Shown in pieces: positions 9,147 to 18,512 of a stretch of DNA of 62,089 nt; position 1 is the stretch's first letter, and each line of letters begins with the position of its first letter. The stretch is from Streptomyces harenosi. Its GTDB lineage: Bacteria > Actinomycetota > Actinomycetes > Streptomycetales > Streptomycetaceae. The notes under the pieces were generated by a model that saw only the letters and a program-made list of their open reading frames with translations, had not been told where the DNA came from and ran no database searches. Both the position numbers and the translations under genes were made by a program. Where the stretch lies: positions 1-62,089 of the forward strand of contig NZ_WYCT01000004.1 in NCBI RefSeq assembly GCF_011008945.1. The letters run 5' to 3'.

Positions 9147-10949
9147 ATGCACCCCGACCACCAGCCGTCCTGGACCCCGCCTCCCGGTGCTACCGAACAG
9201 CCCCGGCAGGTGCGCCGCGTCCTCAGGCTCTTCCGTCCCTACCGCAGCCGACTGGCGGTCGTCGGCCTGCTGGTCGCCGCCTCGTCGCTGGTCTCGGTCG
9301 CCACGCCCTTCCTGCTAAAGGAGATCCTCGACGTCGCGATCCCCCAGGGGCGCACGGGCCTGCTGGGGCTGCTCGCCCTGGGCATGATCCTCAGCGCCGT
9401 CCTCACCAGCGTCTTCGGCGTGCTCCAGACGCTGATCTCGACCAAGGTCGGCCAGCGTGTCATGCACGACCTGCGCACCGCGGTCTACGGCCGCCTGCAG
9501 CGCATGTCGCTCGCCTTCTTCACACGCACCCGCACCGGCGAGGTGCAGTCCCGCATCGCCAACGACATCGGCGGCATGCAGGCCACCGTCACCTCCACGG
9601 CCACCTCCCTGGTCTCCAACCTCACCAGCGTGGTCGCCACCATCGTCGCGATGCTGGCCCTCGACTGGCGGCTGACCGTCGTCTCGCTCGTCCTGCTCCC
9701 CGTGTTCGTGTGGATCAGCCGCCGCGTCGGCAACGAGCGCCGGAAGATCACCACCCAGCGGCAGAAGCAGATGGCCGCCATGGCCGCCACGGTGACCGAG
9801 TCGCTCTCCGTCAGCGGCATTCTGCTCGGCCGCACCATGGGCCGCGCCGACTCGCTCACCCGCGCCTTCGCCGACGAGTCCGACCGCCTGGTCGATCTCG
9901 AAGTGCGCTCCACCATGGCGGGCCGCTGGCGGATGGCCGTCATCACGATCGTCATGGCCGCCATGCCCGCCGTCATCTACTGGGCCGCGGGCCTGGCGCT
10001 CCACTTCGGCGGCCCGGGCGTCTCGATCGGTACCATCGTCGCCTTCGTCTCGCTCCAGCAGGGCCTGTTCCGCCCGGCCGTCAGCCTGTTGTCGACGGGT
10101 GTGCAGATCCAGACCTCGCTCGCGCTCTTCCAGCGCATCTTCGAGTACCTGGACCTGCCGATCGACATCACCGAACGGAAGGACCCCGTCCACCTCGACC
10201 GGATCAAGGGAGAGGTCCGTTTCGAGGACGTCGAGTTCCGCTACGACGACAAGAGTGCCCCCGTCCTCCAAGGGATCGACGTCACCGTCCCCGCGGGCGG
10301 CAGCCTCGCGGTGGTCGGCCCGACCGGCGCCGGAAAGTCCACCCTCGGTCATCTGGTGCCGCGCCTGTACGACGTGACCGGCGGCCGGGTCACCCTGGAC
10401 GGGGTCGACGTGCGCGACCTGGACTTCGACACCCTCGCCCGCGCGGTCGGCGTCGTCTCCCAGGAGACCTACCTCTTCCACGCCTCGGTCGCCGACAACC
10501 TGCGCTTCGCCAAGCCGGACGCCACCGACGAGGAGCTGATCGCGGCGGCCACGGCGGCCCAGATCCACGACCACATCGCGTCCCTGCCCGACGGCTACGA
10601 CACCGTCGTCGGCGAACGCGGTCACCGCTTCTCCGGCGGCGAGAAGCAGCGCCTGGCGATCGCCCGCACCATTCTGCGCGACCCGCCGGTCCTCATCCTC
10701 GACGAGGCGACCAGCGCCCTGGACACCCGGACCGAGGCGGCCGTGCAGCAGGCCATCGACGCGCTCTCCGCCCATCGCACCACGCTCACCATCGCCCACC
10801 GCCTGTCCACCGTCCGGGGCGCGGACCAGATCCTGGTCCTCGACGCGGGGCGCGTGGCCGAGCGCGGCACCCACGAGGAACTGCTGGAGCGGGACGGGCG
10901 CTATGCGGCGCTGGTCCGCCGGGACGCCCAACTGGAACCGACAAAATGA
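9147..10949 (+). CDS. ABC exporter, fused permease and ATP-binding protein (MarR-linked)
   Basis: A 600-residue half transporter that probably works as a homodimer. Residues about 30-300 form six membrane helices; the intracellular loop GQRVMHDLRTAVYGRLQRM is typical of the MsbA/LmrA class. The ATPase domain is complete: Walker A GPTGAGKST, Q-loop SQETYLF, signature FSGGEKQR, Walker B LILDEATSALD, H-loop TIAHRLS. It would export a lipid, drug or peptide; the substrate is not evident. TAGGAG lies three bases upstream of the ATG. The divergent MarR gene and palindrome make inducible multidrug-type efflux the likeliest role. Confidence 0.93.
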   Translation: MHPDHQPSWTPPPGATEQPRQVRRVLRLFRPYRSRLAVVGLLVAASSLVSVATPFLLKEILDVAIPQGRTGLLGLLALGMILSAVLTSVFGVLQTLISTKVGQRVMHDLRTAVYGRLQRMSLAFFTRTRTGEVQSRIANDIGGMQATVTSTATSLVSNLTSVVATIVAMLALDWRLTVVSLVLLPVFVWISRRVGNERRKITTQRQKQMAAMAATVTESLSVSGILLGRTMGRADSLTRAFADESDRLVDLEVRSTMAGRWRMAVITIVMAAMPAVIYWAAGLALHFGGPGVSIGTIVAFVSLQQGLFRPAVSLLSTGVQIQTSLALFQRIFEYLDLPIDITERKDPVHLDRIKGEVRFEDVEFRYDDKSAPVLQGIDVTVPAGGSLAVVGPTGAGKSTLGHLVPRLYDVTGGRVTLDGVDVRDLDFDTLARAVGVVSQETYLFHASVADNLRFAKPDATDEELIAAATAAQIHDHIASLPDGYDTVVGERGHRFSGGEKQRLAIARTILRDPPVLILDEATSALDTRTEAAVQQAIDALSAHRTTLTIAHRLSTVRGADQILVLDAGRVAERGTHEELLERDGRYAALVRRDAQLEPTK

Positions 10950-10992
10950 CGATATGCCACGTTTGCGGAGTTTTGAGGGTTACCGTGCCCGC

Positions 10993-11844
10993 ATGCAGAT
11001 GAGAACTCCGCCACGGAGCACGAGGAGCACGATTCGACTGACGCGCCGGGGCCGCCTCGCCCTGATCGCGACCGGAGCCGTCGTGGCCGGCACCGCCGTG
11101 GCGGTGCCGCTGCTGTCCCTGGACGGCGACGAGAAGCCCCGCCCGACCTCCCTGGTGATCCCCGAGGGGTGGCGCGCGAGCCAGGTCTACGAGGCTGTCG
11201 ACAAGGCGCTCGAACTGCCCCCCGGAACCACCAGGAAGTCCCTGGCCAAGGCCCGTCTCAGGCTGCCGGCCGACGCGGAGGGCAATCCCGAGGGGTACCT
11301 CTTCCCGGCGACGTACCCGCTCGGCGGGAACGCCACGCCGGAGAAACTGCTGGCCGCCATGGTCGACACCGCCAACAAGAGGTTCAACGGCGCTCCCATC
11401 GCCGCCGGCGCGCAGCGCAACGCGATGAACGTCTACCAGGCGGTGACCATCGCCAGCATCGTGCAGGCCGAGGCCGCCACCGCCGCGGACATGGGCAAGG
11501 TCTCCCGGGTGATCTTCAACCGCCTGGAGCGCGGCATGCCGCTGCAGATGGATTCCACCCTCAACTACGCGCTGAACCGTTCCACGCCGAGGACGACGCT
11601 CAAGGACACGCGGATCGACAGCCCGTACAACTCCTACCAGCGCATGGGCCTGCCCCCGACGCCCATCGACAGCCCCGGCGAGGCCGCGATGCGCGCGGCG
11701 ATCAACCCCACGCCGGGTGACTGGCTGTACTTCGTCACGGTCAAGCCCGGCGACACCCGCTTCACCGCCGACTACCGGGAGCACCAGCGCAATGTCGAGG
11801 AGTTCAACCGCAACCGGCGCAGCGCGTCCGCGACGGCCCGCTGA
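10993..11844 (+). CDS. MltG-like endolytic transglycosylase family protein, short form
   Basis: The product of about 283 residues has a basic N-terminus, one membrane anchor (LALIATGAVVAGTAVAVPLL) and a YceG/MltG-like domain. Landmarks are PEGYLFPATYPL, the catalytic-Glu segment IASIVQAEA, VIFNRLERGMPLQMDSTL and the MGLPPTPIDSPGEAAM motif. MltG cleaves nascent glycan strands at the membrane and limits their length. The family member in the core mltG locus is longer; this is a shorter paralogue lacking a clear LysM-like region. The start is uncertain: ATG 10993 or 10999 follows a GAGGG 13-19 bases upstream; ATG 10954 has no ribosome binding site. It lies 43 bp behind the ABC exporter gene. Confidence 0.83.
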   Translation: MQMRTPPRSTRSTIRLTRRGRLALIATGAVVAGTAVAVPLLSLDGDEKPRPTSLVIPEGWRASQVYEAVDKALELPPGTTRKSLAKARLRLPADAEGNPEGYLFPATYPLGGNATPEKLLAAMVDTANKRFNGAPIAAGAQRNAMNVYQAVTIASIVQAEAATAADMGKVSRVIFNRLERGMPLQMDSTLNYALNRSTPRTTLKDTRIDSPYNSYQRMGLPPTPIDSPGEAAMRAAINPTPGDWLYFVTVKPGDTRFTADYREHQRNVEEFNRNRRSASATAR

Positions 11845-11856
11845 CCCGGCGGGAGA

Positions 11857-12942
11857 TCAGGCGGCGACCGCCTCCCCCGGGCCGGCCGCCAGCAGCGCCC
11901 GGATCTCCCGTACGGCGGCGCGGCCCGCCCGGTTGGCCCCGATGGTGCTGGCCGACGGCCCGTAGCCGACGAGGTGGATCCGCGGGTCCGCGGCCACGCG
12001 CGTCCCCTCGACCCGGATCCCGCCCCCCGGCTCACGCAGGCGCAACGGGGCCAGATGGCCGAGAGCGGCCCGGAACCCGGTCGCCCACAGGATGACGTCG
12101 GCCGCCACGCGCCGTCCGTCGCTCCACTCCACGCCGTCGGGCGTGATCCGCTCGAACAGGGGCCGCCGGTCCAGGGTCCCGTCCTCGATGCCCCTGCGGA
12201 CGGCGTCGTTCAGCGGCAGCCCCGTCACCGACACCACGCTCCGCGGCGGCAGCCCCCGCCGCACCCGCTCCTCCACCAGCGCGACCGCCGCCCGGCCCGC
12301 GTCCTCGTCGAACGGCCCGTCCCGGAAGACGGGCGGCCGCCGGGTCACCCAGGTGGTCGCCGCCGCGTACGGAGCGATCTCCAGCAGGTGCTGGGTGCCG
12401 GAGGCGCCCCCGCCGACCACGACGACCCGCTGCCCGGCGAACTCCTGTGGCCCGGCGTACTGCGCGGTGTGCAGTTGCCGCCCCCGGAAGGTCTCCTGGC
12501 CCGGGTAGCGCGGCCAGAACGGGCGGTCCCAGGTGCCGGTGGCGTTGATCAGCGCCCGTGTCGCCCAGGTGCCCGCCGAGCTCTCCACGAGCAGCCGGCC
12601 GCCGTCCCCCTCGCGGACCGCGCGCACCTCGACGGGCCGCCGGACCCGCAGGCCGAAGGCGCGCTCGTAGGCGGCGAAGTACTCGGAGACCACCTCGGCC
12701 GACGGCCGCGCGGGGTCGGCGCCGGTCAGCTCCATCCCGGGCAGGGAGTTCATGCCGTGCACCCTGCCGTAGGTCAGCGAGGGCCAGCGGAACTGCCACG
12801 CGCCGCCCGGGCCCGGGGAGCGGTCCAGCACCACGAAGCCGTGCTCCGGCTCGAGCCCCGTGCGCCGCAGGTGGAAGGCGGCGGACAGGCCCGCCTGACC
12901 CGCCCCGGCGACCACGACCTCGACCTCGCGCACACTGTTCAC
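11857..12942 (-). CDS. FAD-dependent oxidoreductase / flavin monooxygenase
   Basis: A 361-residue flavoprotein with an N-terminal FAD-binding Rossmann motif (VVVAGAGQAGLSAAF) and a second nucleotide-binding glycine motif VVVVGGGASGTQ for NADPH at about residue 160. The ATGF motif near the end (ILWATGFRAAL) and the closing VGYGPSASTIGANR segment match the group B flavin monooxygenases and ArsO/CzcO-like proteins. It probably oxygenates a small organic or sulfur compound in the cytoplasm. The GTG at 12942 has a GGTGGAAG stretch just upstream. It is divergent from the YjbQ gene and convergent with the MltG-like gene, only 12 bp apart. Confidence 0.88.
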   Translation of the reverse strand: MNSVREVEVVVAGAGQAGLSAAFHLRRTGLEPEHGFVVLDRSPGPGGAWQFRWPSLTYGRVHGMNSLPGMELTGADPARPSAEVVSEYFAAYERAFGLRVRRPVEVRAVREGDGGRLLVESSAGTWATRALINATGTWDRPFWPRYPGQETFRGRQLHTAQYAGPQEFAGQRVVVVGGGASGTQHLLEIAPYAAATTWVTRRPPVFRDGPFDEDAGRAAVALVEERVRRGLPPRSVVSVTGLPLNDAVRRGIEDGTLDRRPLFERITPDGVEWSDGRRVAADVILWATGFRAALGHLAPLRLREPGGGIRVEGTRVAADPRIHLVGYGPSASTIGANRAGRAAVREIRALLAAGPGEAVAA

Positions 12943-13033
12943 GCTTCCACCAACAGCGTCGTGCCCATGGATCTTCCCGGGCCCGCGTGCCCCCTCCCGC
13001 CCGGCGCCCGGCGCATACGTCAGGATGGGAACC

Positions 13034-13456
13034 ATGTCAGATGCCTTCACCACCCGAGTCCTGAACGTCTCCACCGGCTCCCAGGAGAGGGTCGTCGACA
13101 TCACCGGCGACTGCGCGTCCTTCCTGCGCGAGGTGGCGGCCGGCCGTGACGGCCTGCTCAACGTCTTCGTCCCGCACGCCACGGCCGGGATCGCCGTCAT
13201 CGAGACGGGCGCGGGCAGCGACGACGACCTCCTGGCCGCCCTGCACACCCTCCTGCCGGCCGACGACCGCTGGCAGCACCGCCACGGCAGCCCCGGCCAC
13301 GGCCGCGACCACGTCCTGCCGGCCCTCGTCCCGCCGCACGCCACCCTGCCGGTCGTCGACGGCCGGCTGGAACTGGGGACGTGGCAGTCGGTGTGCCTGG
13401 TGGACACCAACCGGGACAACCCCGACCGGCAGGTGCGGCTGTCGTTCCTCGGATAG
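13034..13456 (+). CDS. YjbQ / UPF0047 family protein (secondary thiamine-phosphate synthase enzyme)
   Basis: A 140-residue protein with the family's conserved core: NVFVPHATAGIAVIE, a HRHGSPGHGRDHVLPALV stretch with the metal-site-like histidines, and LGTWQSVCLVDTN near the C-terminus. YjbQ proteins are small trimeric beta proteins that show weak thiamine-phosphate synthase activity in E. coli complementation; the true role is unsettled. The ATG at 13034 is preceded by GGATGGGA. The gene is divergent from the flavin monooxygenase with 91 bp between them. Confidence 0.9.
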   Translation: MSDAFTTRVLNVSTGSQERVVDITGDCASFLREVAAGRDGLLNVFVPHATAGIAVIETGAGSDDDLLAALHTLLPADDRWQHRHGSPGHGRDHVLPALVPPHATLPVVDGRLELGTWQSVCLVDTNRDNPDRQVRLSFLG

Positions 13457-13736
13457 TTCCCGGGTACTCACGACCGCGGGGACGGTCCCGGAATGCGCCG
13501 ACCCGTCGCTCTCTGCGCCGCATCCGGACGCCCTGCGATCTGGACTGACCTTCCCCGGTAGGTCACCTCGGCTTTGGTGTGCCGATCCCCGGCACGCCAC
13601 TCCTTGGTCAGCGCAACCAGGAGCCGGGCAATCGGGCGGTGCGCGGCTGCGAGGTGGCGTGCCGGGACGGCAGCGGGTCGCGCCGTCGGGCCTGTCGCGA
13701 CCCGGAGGTGTCTCAGTCCTTGGGCGGTTCCGGGGA
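13457..13736. other. Intergenic stretch upstream of the LamG gene
   Basis: No supported gene. Open frames are low-complexity and lack starts. The region is followed by an inverted repeat and a candidate promoter (13737-13771). Confidence 0.5.
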
Positions 13737-13771
13737 ATCTTCGTGAACACGTTCGAAGATCACTCTATAGT
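13737..13771 (+). promoter_or_regulatory. Inverted repeat next to a candidate -10 box upstream of the LamG gene
   Basis: Arms ATCTTCG (13737-13743) and CGAAGAT (13754-13760) flank a 10-bp spacer. Six bases downstream is TATAGT (13766-13771), a reasonable -10 hexamer. The repeat would sit over the -35 region, so a dimeric regulator could act here. The controlled gene would be the LamG protein starting at 13899. Confidence 0.4.
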
Positions 13772-13898
13772 CGTGCAGGCCCGAGACTGACGGTGAGCAT
13801 GACAGCCTCTGGTCTCCGCGTGACCCCTGCGCGAGCCGACAGCGGTGAACGGCACCCGGGCAGGACCGGACATCCGAAACAGGGGGGGACCCAAGCGT

Positions 13899-16019
13899 AT
13901 GAACACGCATTCCGGCCGGCGTGCCAGAACCGCCGCCGCGGCCACGGGACTGGCAGCCGTGCTGTTCGCCACCACTGCGGGCATCGCCACGGCGGCAGGG
14001 GAGAACCTTCCTCCGCTGCAGCCGAGCACCGGGACCCTCACCGTCGACTCGGCCAAGACCTGCTCCGACGAACCCGTCCACGTTCCCCGAGCGCCCGAGC
14101 TCCGGGCCGTCGTCGCGGACACGACGGAGGACAACGAGGAGTGGGAGTCCAACCGAGCCGGCGCCGAGTTCGAGGCCTGGTGGACCGACGCCGACGGAGT
14201 CCAGCAGCGCCGCACCCACACCTCCGGCATGGTGAGCTCCCCCACCACCCAGCTGTGGCGGACCCCCACCGACCTTCCGGCCGACACAGTCGTCTCCTGG
14301 CACGTCCGGGCCGTCGACGACGAGGGCGCGACCTCCTCCTGGAGCGACGAAACTCCCGGCATCACCTGCCGGTTCATCATCGACACGGTCAATCCCGAGC
14401 CGGCGACGGTGGTTTCGGAGCAGTACCCGGACGACGACAGCGGCTGGCACGACGGCGTCGGCGTCTACGGCAGCTTCACGTTCGACTCCCCGTCCGAGGA
14501 CGTCGTCGAGTACGTCTACTCCGTCCTCGGCTCCGCACCCAAGCGGGTCCGGCCCGAGGTACCGGGCGGACCGGTCACCATCCGGTGGATGCCGGAGGAA
14601 AGCAAGCCCTACTATCTCCAGGTCAGGGCGTTGGACCGGGCTGGGCGCTCCAGCTCTCAGACGACTCACTGGATGCGCATCGCCGCCGGCCGTGCCCCCG
14701 TCGCCCACTGGACGCTCGCCGATCCGGCCGGAGCCGGCGCCGCCGCCGCCGAGGCCGGCCCTGTGGCCCGCGCCGAGGACGGCGTCGTCTTCGGCGCCGC
14801 CGCTCCCGCCCGTACCGACCTCACCTCCACCGTCACCCTCGACGGCCGGGGCAACAGCTACCTCACTCCGGACGCCCCCGTTACGGACACCGCCAAGACC
14901 TTCGCCCTCTCCGTCTGGGCTCGCCCCGCCGTCACCGGCACTCCGATGACGGTGGCCAGCCAGGACGCCGCCGACGGCACCTCCGCCTTCACCCTCGGCC
15001 TGCGTCCGGCCGCGGACGGCCCGGCCACCTGGGTCTTCCGCTACGGCGGCACCACCCTCACCGGCGGCAGCGCCTCCGCCGGCGGCTGGGCCCACCTGAC
15101 CGGCCTGTACGACACCGAGGACAACACCCTGCGCCTCTTTGCCAACGGCAAGGAGGTCGCCTCCGAGACGGACGTCGCCCCGACGGCCGCCCCCGGCGCC
15201 TTCCAGATCGGCCGCGCCCGCGGTGACGGCGGCGCGCACTGGCAGGGCGAGATCGGCGACGTCCGCGTCTGGGACCGGGTGGTGACCCCCAAGGAGATCG
15301 AGCAGTTGGGCTCACGCCCTGCCGAACTGGCCGCCGCCTGGGACATCGAGCGGACCGACGACGGTATGGTCCCCGACCGGGACGGCGACAAGCCGCTCAC
15401 CCTCCACGGCGGCGCAGGCTTCTACACCCCCGACTACGAGTCCTGCCTCCAGGACCCCGAGTGCGCCGAGTTCCCAGCGGACGCCCTCGACGGGAACGAC
15501 CACCTGGCCCTGGACGGCACGGACGACCACGCCGCGACCAGCGGCCCCGTCGTCGACACCGCCGACAGCTACAGCGTCGGCCTGCGGATCCGGTTCGCCG
15601 ACACCAGCCCCGACCAGCCGATGACCGTCCTGTCCCAGGGCGACGCCGACAGCGACGCCTTCAGGGTCCGCTACGACCCGGCCGCGTCCGCGTGGCAGCT
15701 GGTCGTCACCAGCGGCAGCGAACCGGGCGCCACGCAGACCGTTGTCGCCGGGCCCGGCGCTCCCACGTCCTTCTCCGACGACGTGGTCGTCGTGTACGAC
15801 GACTCCGAGGGCCACATCACCCTGTACATCGGGGGCGAGGCCGTGGCCACCGCAGAGTTCCATGCCTCCTGGAGCGCCCCCGGCCCGCTCCAGATCGGCC
15901 GTGGCCACACCGCCGACGGCGGCTGGGGGGAATACTTCCACGGCGGGGCGGACACCCTCCGGGTCTTCCGCGGCGCCCTCACCGCGTCTCAGGTGAAGTC
16001 GTTCGCCTACCTTCAGTGA
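13899..16019 (+). CDS. Secreted protein with two LamG-like jellyroll domains
   Basis: The 706-residue product begins MNTHSGRRARTAAAATG and has a clear Sec signal peptide ending near ATAA at residue 33. Residues about 35-260 look like beta-rich Fn3-like segments (VVSWHVRAVDDEG, YYLQVRALDRAG). Two concanavalin-like LamG domains follow: residues about 267-470 (PVAHWTLAD ... FQIGRARGDG ... VRVWDRVVTPKEIEQL) and about 478-706 (AAWDIERTDDG ... LQIGRGHTADG ... LRVFRGALTASQVKSF). Streptomycetes often encode much larger LamG surface proteins; this is a short version. Such domains bind carbohydrates or proteins outside the cell. The AGGGGGGGA ribosome binding site supports this start. Confidence 0.88.
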   Translation: MNTHSGRRARTAAAATGLAAVLFATTAGIATAAGENLPPLQPSTGTLTVDSAKTCSDEPVHVPRAPELRAVVADTTEDNEEWESNRAGAEFEAWWTDADGVQQRRTHTSGMVSSPTTQLWRTPTDLPADTVVSWHVRAVDDEGATSSWSDETPGITCRFIIDTVNPEPATVVSEQYPDDDSGWHDGVGVYGSFTFDSPSEDVVEYVYSVLGSAPKRVRPEVPGGPVTIRWMPEESKPYYLQVRALDRAGRSSSQTTHWMRIAAGRAPVAHWTLADPAGAGAAAAEAGPVARAEDGVVFGAAAPARTDLTSTVTLDGRGNSYLTPDAPVTDTAKTFALSVWARPAVTGTPMTVASQDAADGTSAFTLGLRPAADGPATWVFRYGGTTLTGGSASAGGWAHLTGLYDTEDNTLRLFANGKEVASETDVAPTAAPGAFQIGRARGDGGAHWQGEIGDVRVWDRVVTPKEIEQLGSRPAELAAAWDIERTDDGMVPDRDGDKPLTLHGGAGFYTPDYESCLQDPECAEFPADALDGNDHLALDGTDDHAATSGPVVDTADSYSVGLRIRFADTSPDQPMTVLSQGDADSDAFRVRYDPAASAWQLVVTSGSEPGATQTVVAGPGAPTSFSDDVVVVYDDSEGHITLYIGGEAVATAEFHASWSAPGPLQIGRGHTADGGWGEYFHGGADTLRVFRGALTASQVKSFAYLQ

Positions 16020-16432
16020 GGTCCGCGGAAGCATCCTGCGGCCGTTCCCGAAGTGTGCACGGCTCGGGGGGCCGGCCCCCTGTGCCGGGAAGCCGTGGCC
16101 CCGAGTCCTTCGGACCGCGGTGGGGGAGGGAGACCACGGAAGCGGGACGGTCCCGTGCGAGCTCATCGCGCGGGACTCCTCCACACCCGGCGGCGAGGAC
16201 GGCTCACCCGTCGCCGGAGCGGGGGCCCGACGGCATCGCCCGCCACTCGGTGCCGTGGGGGAGCGGGCCCGGTAGCCGTCTGCGGAGATCATCCGATGGT
16301 GTGAACCCAGTCGGCTCGTACAACCAGGCCGACCACGCGGAAGTCGTACACCTCACACGCGCAGCACCGGCCTGGGGGGAATCATGACAAGGCGTCTTTC
16401 CCAGTGCCACGGCACCCGGGGAGCAGATCTGC
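16020..16432. other. 413-bp intergenic stretch without a supported gene
   Basis: It separates the LamG gene from the nuclease gene. Small open frames are shadows without domain content. The CGGGGAG at 16417-16423 is the ribosome binding site for the next gene; no clear terminator or promoter hexamers were identified. Confidence 0.5.
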
Positions 16433-18013
16433 ATGACATACCGCTTCAACCCTCCGCCAGGATGGCCGACTCCCGCCCCGGGGTGGCTTCCGCCCCCCGG
16501 CTGGCAGCCTGACCCCTCCTGGCCCGTGCCTCCGGGGTGGCAACTGTGGGTCCCCGAGCAACCGACGGCGCAGCCCGCAGCACCGGCGCCCCGCAGCGGG
16601 GCGACGAGTGCCGCTCCCGCCGGCCTGTTCGGGCGACGGCGCAAGCAGGCGGAGGCCGAGGCCGAGCGACTGGCGAGAGAACTCGCGCACAGCGATGAGC
16701 GGGCACGGGTACTGCAGGCGCAGGTCGAGCAGCTGACGGCTCAGCTGGGCAGGCTGATCGGAGCCGACAGCGCGGCGCTCGCCGCGGAACAGGAACGGCT
16801 GCGGCAGGCCCACGCCGAGAAACTGGCCGAACTCCAGCGGATCGACGGGCTTCTGGACGCCAAGGTGGAGCACGCGGCGGAGCGGGCCGCGCAGTCGTTG
16901 GTCGACGTGCGCGCCCAGGCCCAGGCGCTGGCCCAGCAGGCGGAACAGGCCCGGCAGCAGGTGACCGCGGCCCAGGCGGAGCTGGTGGTCATCGACGAGG
17001 TGCGGATGCTGCAGGAGGCCGGTGTCTACGAGTACCGGCACCCGTTGGCCGACGCGGTGGCGTACGCCGGTCAGCTCGAGCGGCTGAAAGCCCGCTACAA
17101 GCAGTTGGTCCGGGACAACGGTGCCGTGCTGGCCGCGCAGGACTGGACGGTGAACGGTTCCCTCGCCCAGGGCCGCAAGATGGTGCGGGACTTCTCCAAG
17201 CTGATGCTGCGCGCCTACAACGCCGAGGCCGACAACGCGGTACGTGGCATGAAGCCGCACCGGCTGTCCTCACTGATCGACCGGCTGGGCAAGACCCGCG
17301 AGACGATCGCACGGCTCGGCGCCACGATGCACATCCGCATCAGCGACGAGTACCACCGTCTGCGCGTTCAGGAACTGGAACTCACCGCCGACCATCTGGC
17401 ACGCAAGGAGGCCGAGAAGGAAGAACAGCGGGAGCTGCGGGCGCAGCAGCGCGAGGAGGAGCGGCTGCAACGGGAGATCGAACGCGAGCGGCAGCGTCTG
17501 GAGAAGGAGCGCGGACACTACGAGAGCGCCTTGCGACGGCTGCGTGCCGGGACCGGCGATCCGGCCGGCATCGCGGAGCTGGAGGGCAGGCTGCGGCAAC
17601 TCGACGAGGACCTGCGGGCGGTCGACGCGAGAGAAGCCAACATCCGCGCCGGTTACGTGTATGTCATCTCCAACATCGGTGCCTTCGGTGAACGCATGGT
17701 CAAAATCGGACTGACGCGTCGGCTGGATCCCATGGACCGGGTCAACGAACTCGGCGACGCCTCAGTGCCCTTCCGGTTCGACGTGCACGCGCTGATCTTC
17801 AGCGAGGACGCCGTGGGCCTGGAGCGGCGCTTGCACCAGGAGTTCGAGGACCGCCGCGTCAACCGGGTCAACACGCGGCGCGAGTTCTTCTACACCACCC
17901 CCGCTGAGGTGCGCGCCGCGCTGCAACGGCTCGCCGGGCAACACCTCCTGGAGTTCACCGACACCGCGGAGGCGCCCGAATGGCGCGCCAGCAGGAGCGT
18001 CTCGCCCAGCTGA
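16433..18013 (+). CDS. DUF4041 coiled-coil protein with C-terminal GIY-YIG (T5orf172/Mug113) nuclease, SNIPE-like
   Basis: The 526-residue protein has three parts. Residues 1-40 are a Pro/Trp-rich run with repeated PPGW motifs, a pattern seen at the N-termini of actinobacterial membrane-associated proteins. Residues about 65-400 are coiled coil with the DUF4041 core (EAGVYEYRHPLADAVAY, MLRAYNAEADNAVRGM). Residues about 405-490 are a GIY-YIG nuclease: GYVYVISN, VKIGLTRR, the LERRLHQEF glutamate-histidine segment and the asparagine in NRVNTRREFF. DUF4041 with this nuclease is the architecture of SNIPE, a membrane-associated enterobacterial nuclease that cuts incoming phage DNA. SNIPE has an N-terminal membrane helix; none is visible here, so membrane recruitment would have to use the PPGW segment or a partner. 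Defence role is inferred. Confidence 0.88.
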   Translation: MTYRFNPPPGWPTPAPGWLPPPGWQPDPSWPVPPGWQLWVPEQPTAQPAAPAPRSGATSAAPAGLFGRRRKQAEAEAERLARELAHSDERARVLQAQVEQLTAQLGRLIGADSAALAAEQERLRQAHAEKLAELQRIDGLLDAKVEHAAERAAQSLVDVRAQAQALAQQAEQARQQVTAAQAELVVIDEVRMLQEAGVYEYRHPLADAVAYAGQLERLKARYKQLVRDNGAVLAAQDWTVNGSLAQGRKMVRDFSKLMLRAYNAEADNAVRGMKPHRLSSLIDRLGKTRETIARLGATMHIRISDEYHRLRVQELELTADHLARKEAEKEEQRELRAQQREEERLQREIERERQRLEKERGHYESALRRLRAGTGDPAGIAELEGRLRQLDEDLRAVDAREANIRAGYVYVISNIGAFGERMVKIGLTRRLDPMDRVNELGDASVPFRFDVHALIFSEDAVGLERRLHQEFEDRRVNRVNTRREFFYTTPAEVRAALQRLAGQHLLEFTDTAEAPEWRASRSVSPS

Positions 18014-18170
18014 CGTGCAAGGCCGGTCGGGAAGTCCGGGGGGAGGAGAGGAGGCTGCCACCCGCCGCAAGGTCCGCGCCCGCATCGAGCACCCACCCCT
18101 TCTCACCTGAATCCGCAGGCGGTGGGCCTCGACCAGTCGTGACGTGTGCTCATGCGCCTCGTTCCGCCAC

Positions 18171-18512
18171 CTAGTTGGCGACTATGCCGCGGGCGCTGAG
18201 GACGTTGCGCAATTGCGGGCTCAGGAAGTCGGAGCCGAGGACGCGCCGGGGGTTCGGAAGCAGCACGAGGTCGTCGAGGGAAGCGACGTCGAACAAGTCG
18301 TTCTCCCCGTCCCAGACCGGGGCGCACTCCTGGTACACCTGGTTGCCGCCGTCCATGCCCAGTTCATCGACGGCGGCCAGAAGTTCGTCGCTGATCTCCA
18401 GTGAGGCGAAGTAGTCGCGTGCCTCTGGCACTACCTGGTACGCCAGGCCGTGCTGCTGCGCGTACTCCCAGGGAGAGTCGGTGATCCCCTTTTCCTCGAG
18501 GAGATCAGCTTT
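18171..18512 (-). pseudogene. DUF6892 domain gene, 5'-truncated
   Basis: The frame reads from KADLLEEKG at about 18512 to the TAG at 18171-18173 and matches what I recall of DUF6892: VVPEARDYFASLEIS, ELLAAVDELGMDGGNQVY, VWDGENDLFDVASLDDL and PNPRRVLG. The family N-terminus (FKLAVIDAL-like) is missing. The frame stays open to 18698, but that upstream part (Cys/Pro/Trp-rich) has no family similarity, and no start codon with a ribosome binding site lies at the junction. I therefore read it as a remnant cut off at a rearrangement point near 18512. DUF6892 proteins are small soluble proteins of unknown function, often near mobile or toxin-immunity loci. Confidence 0.65.
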
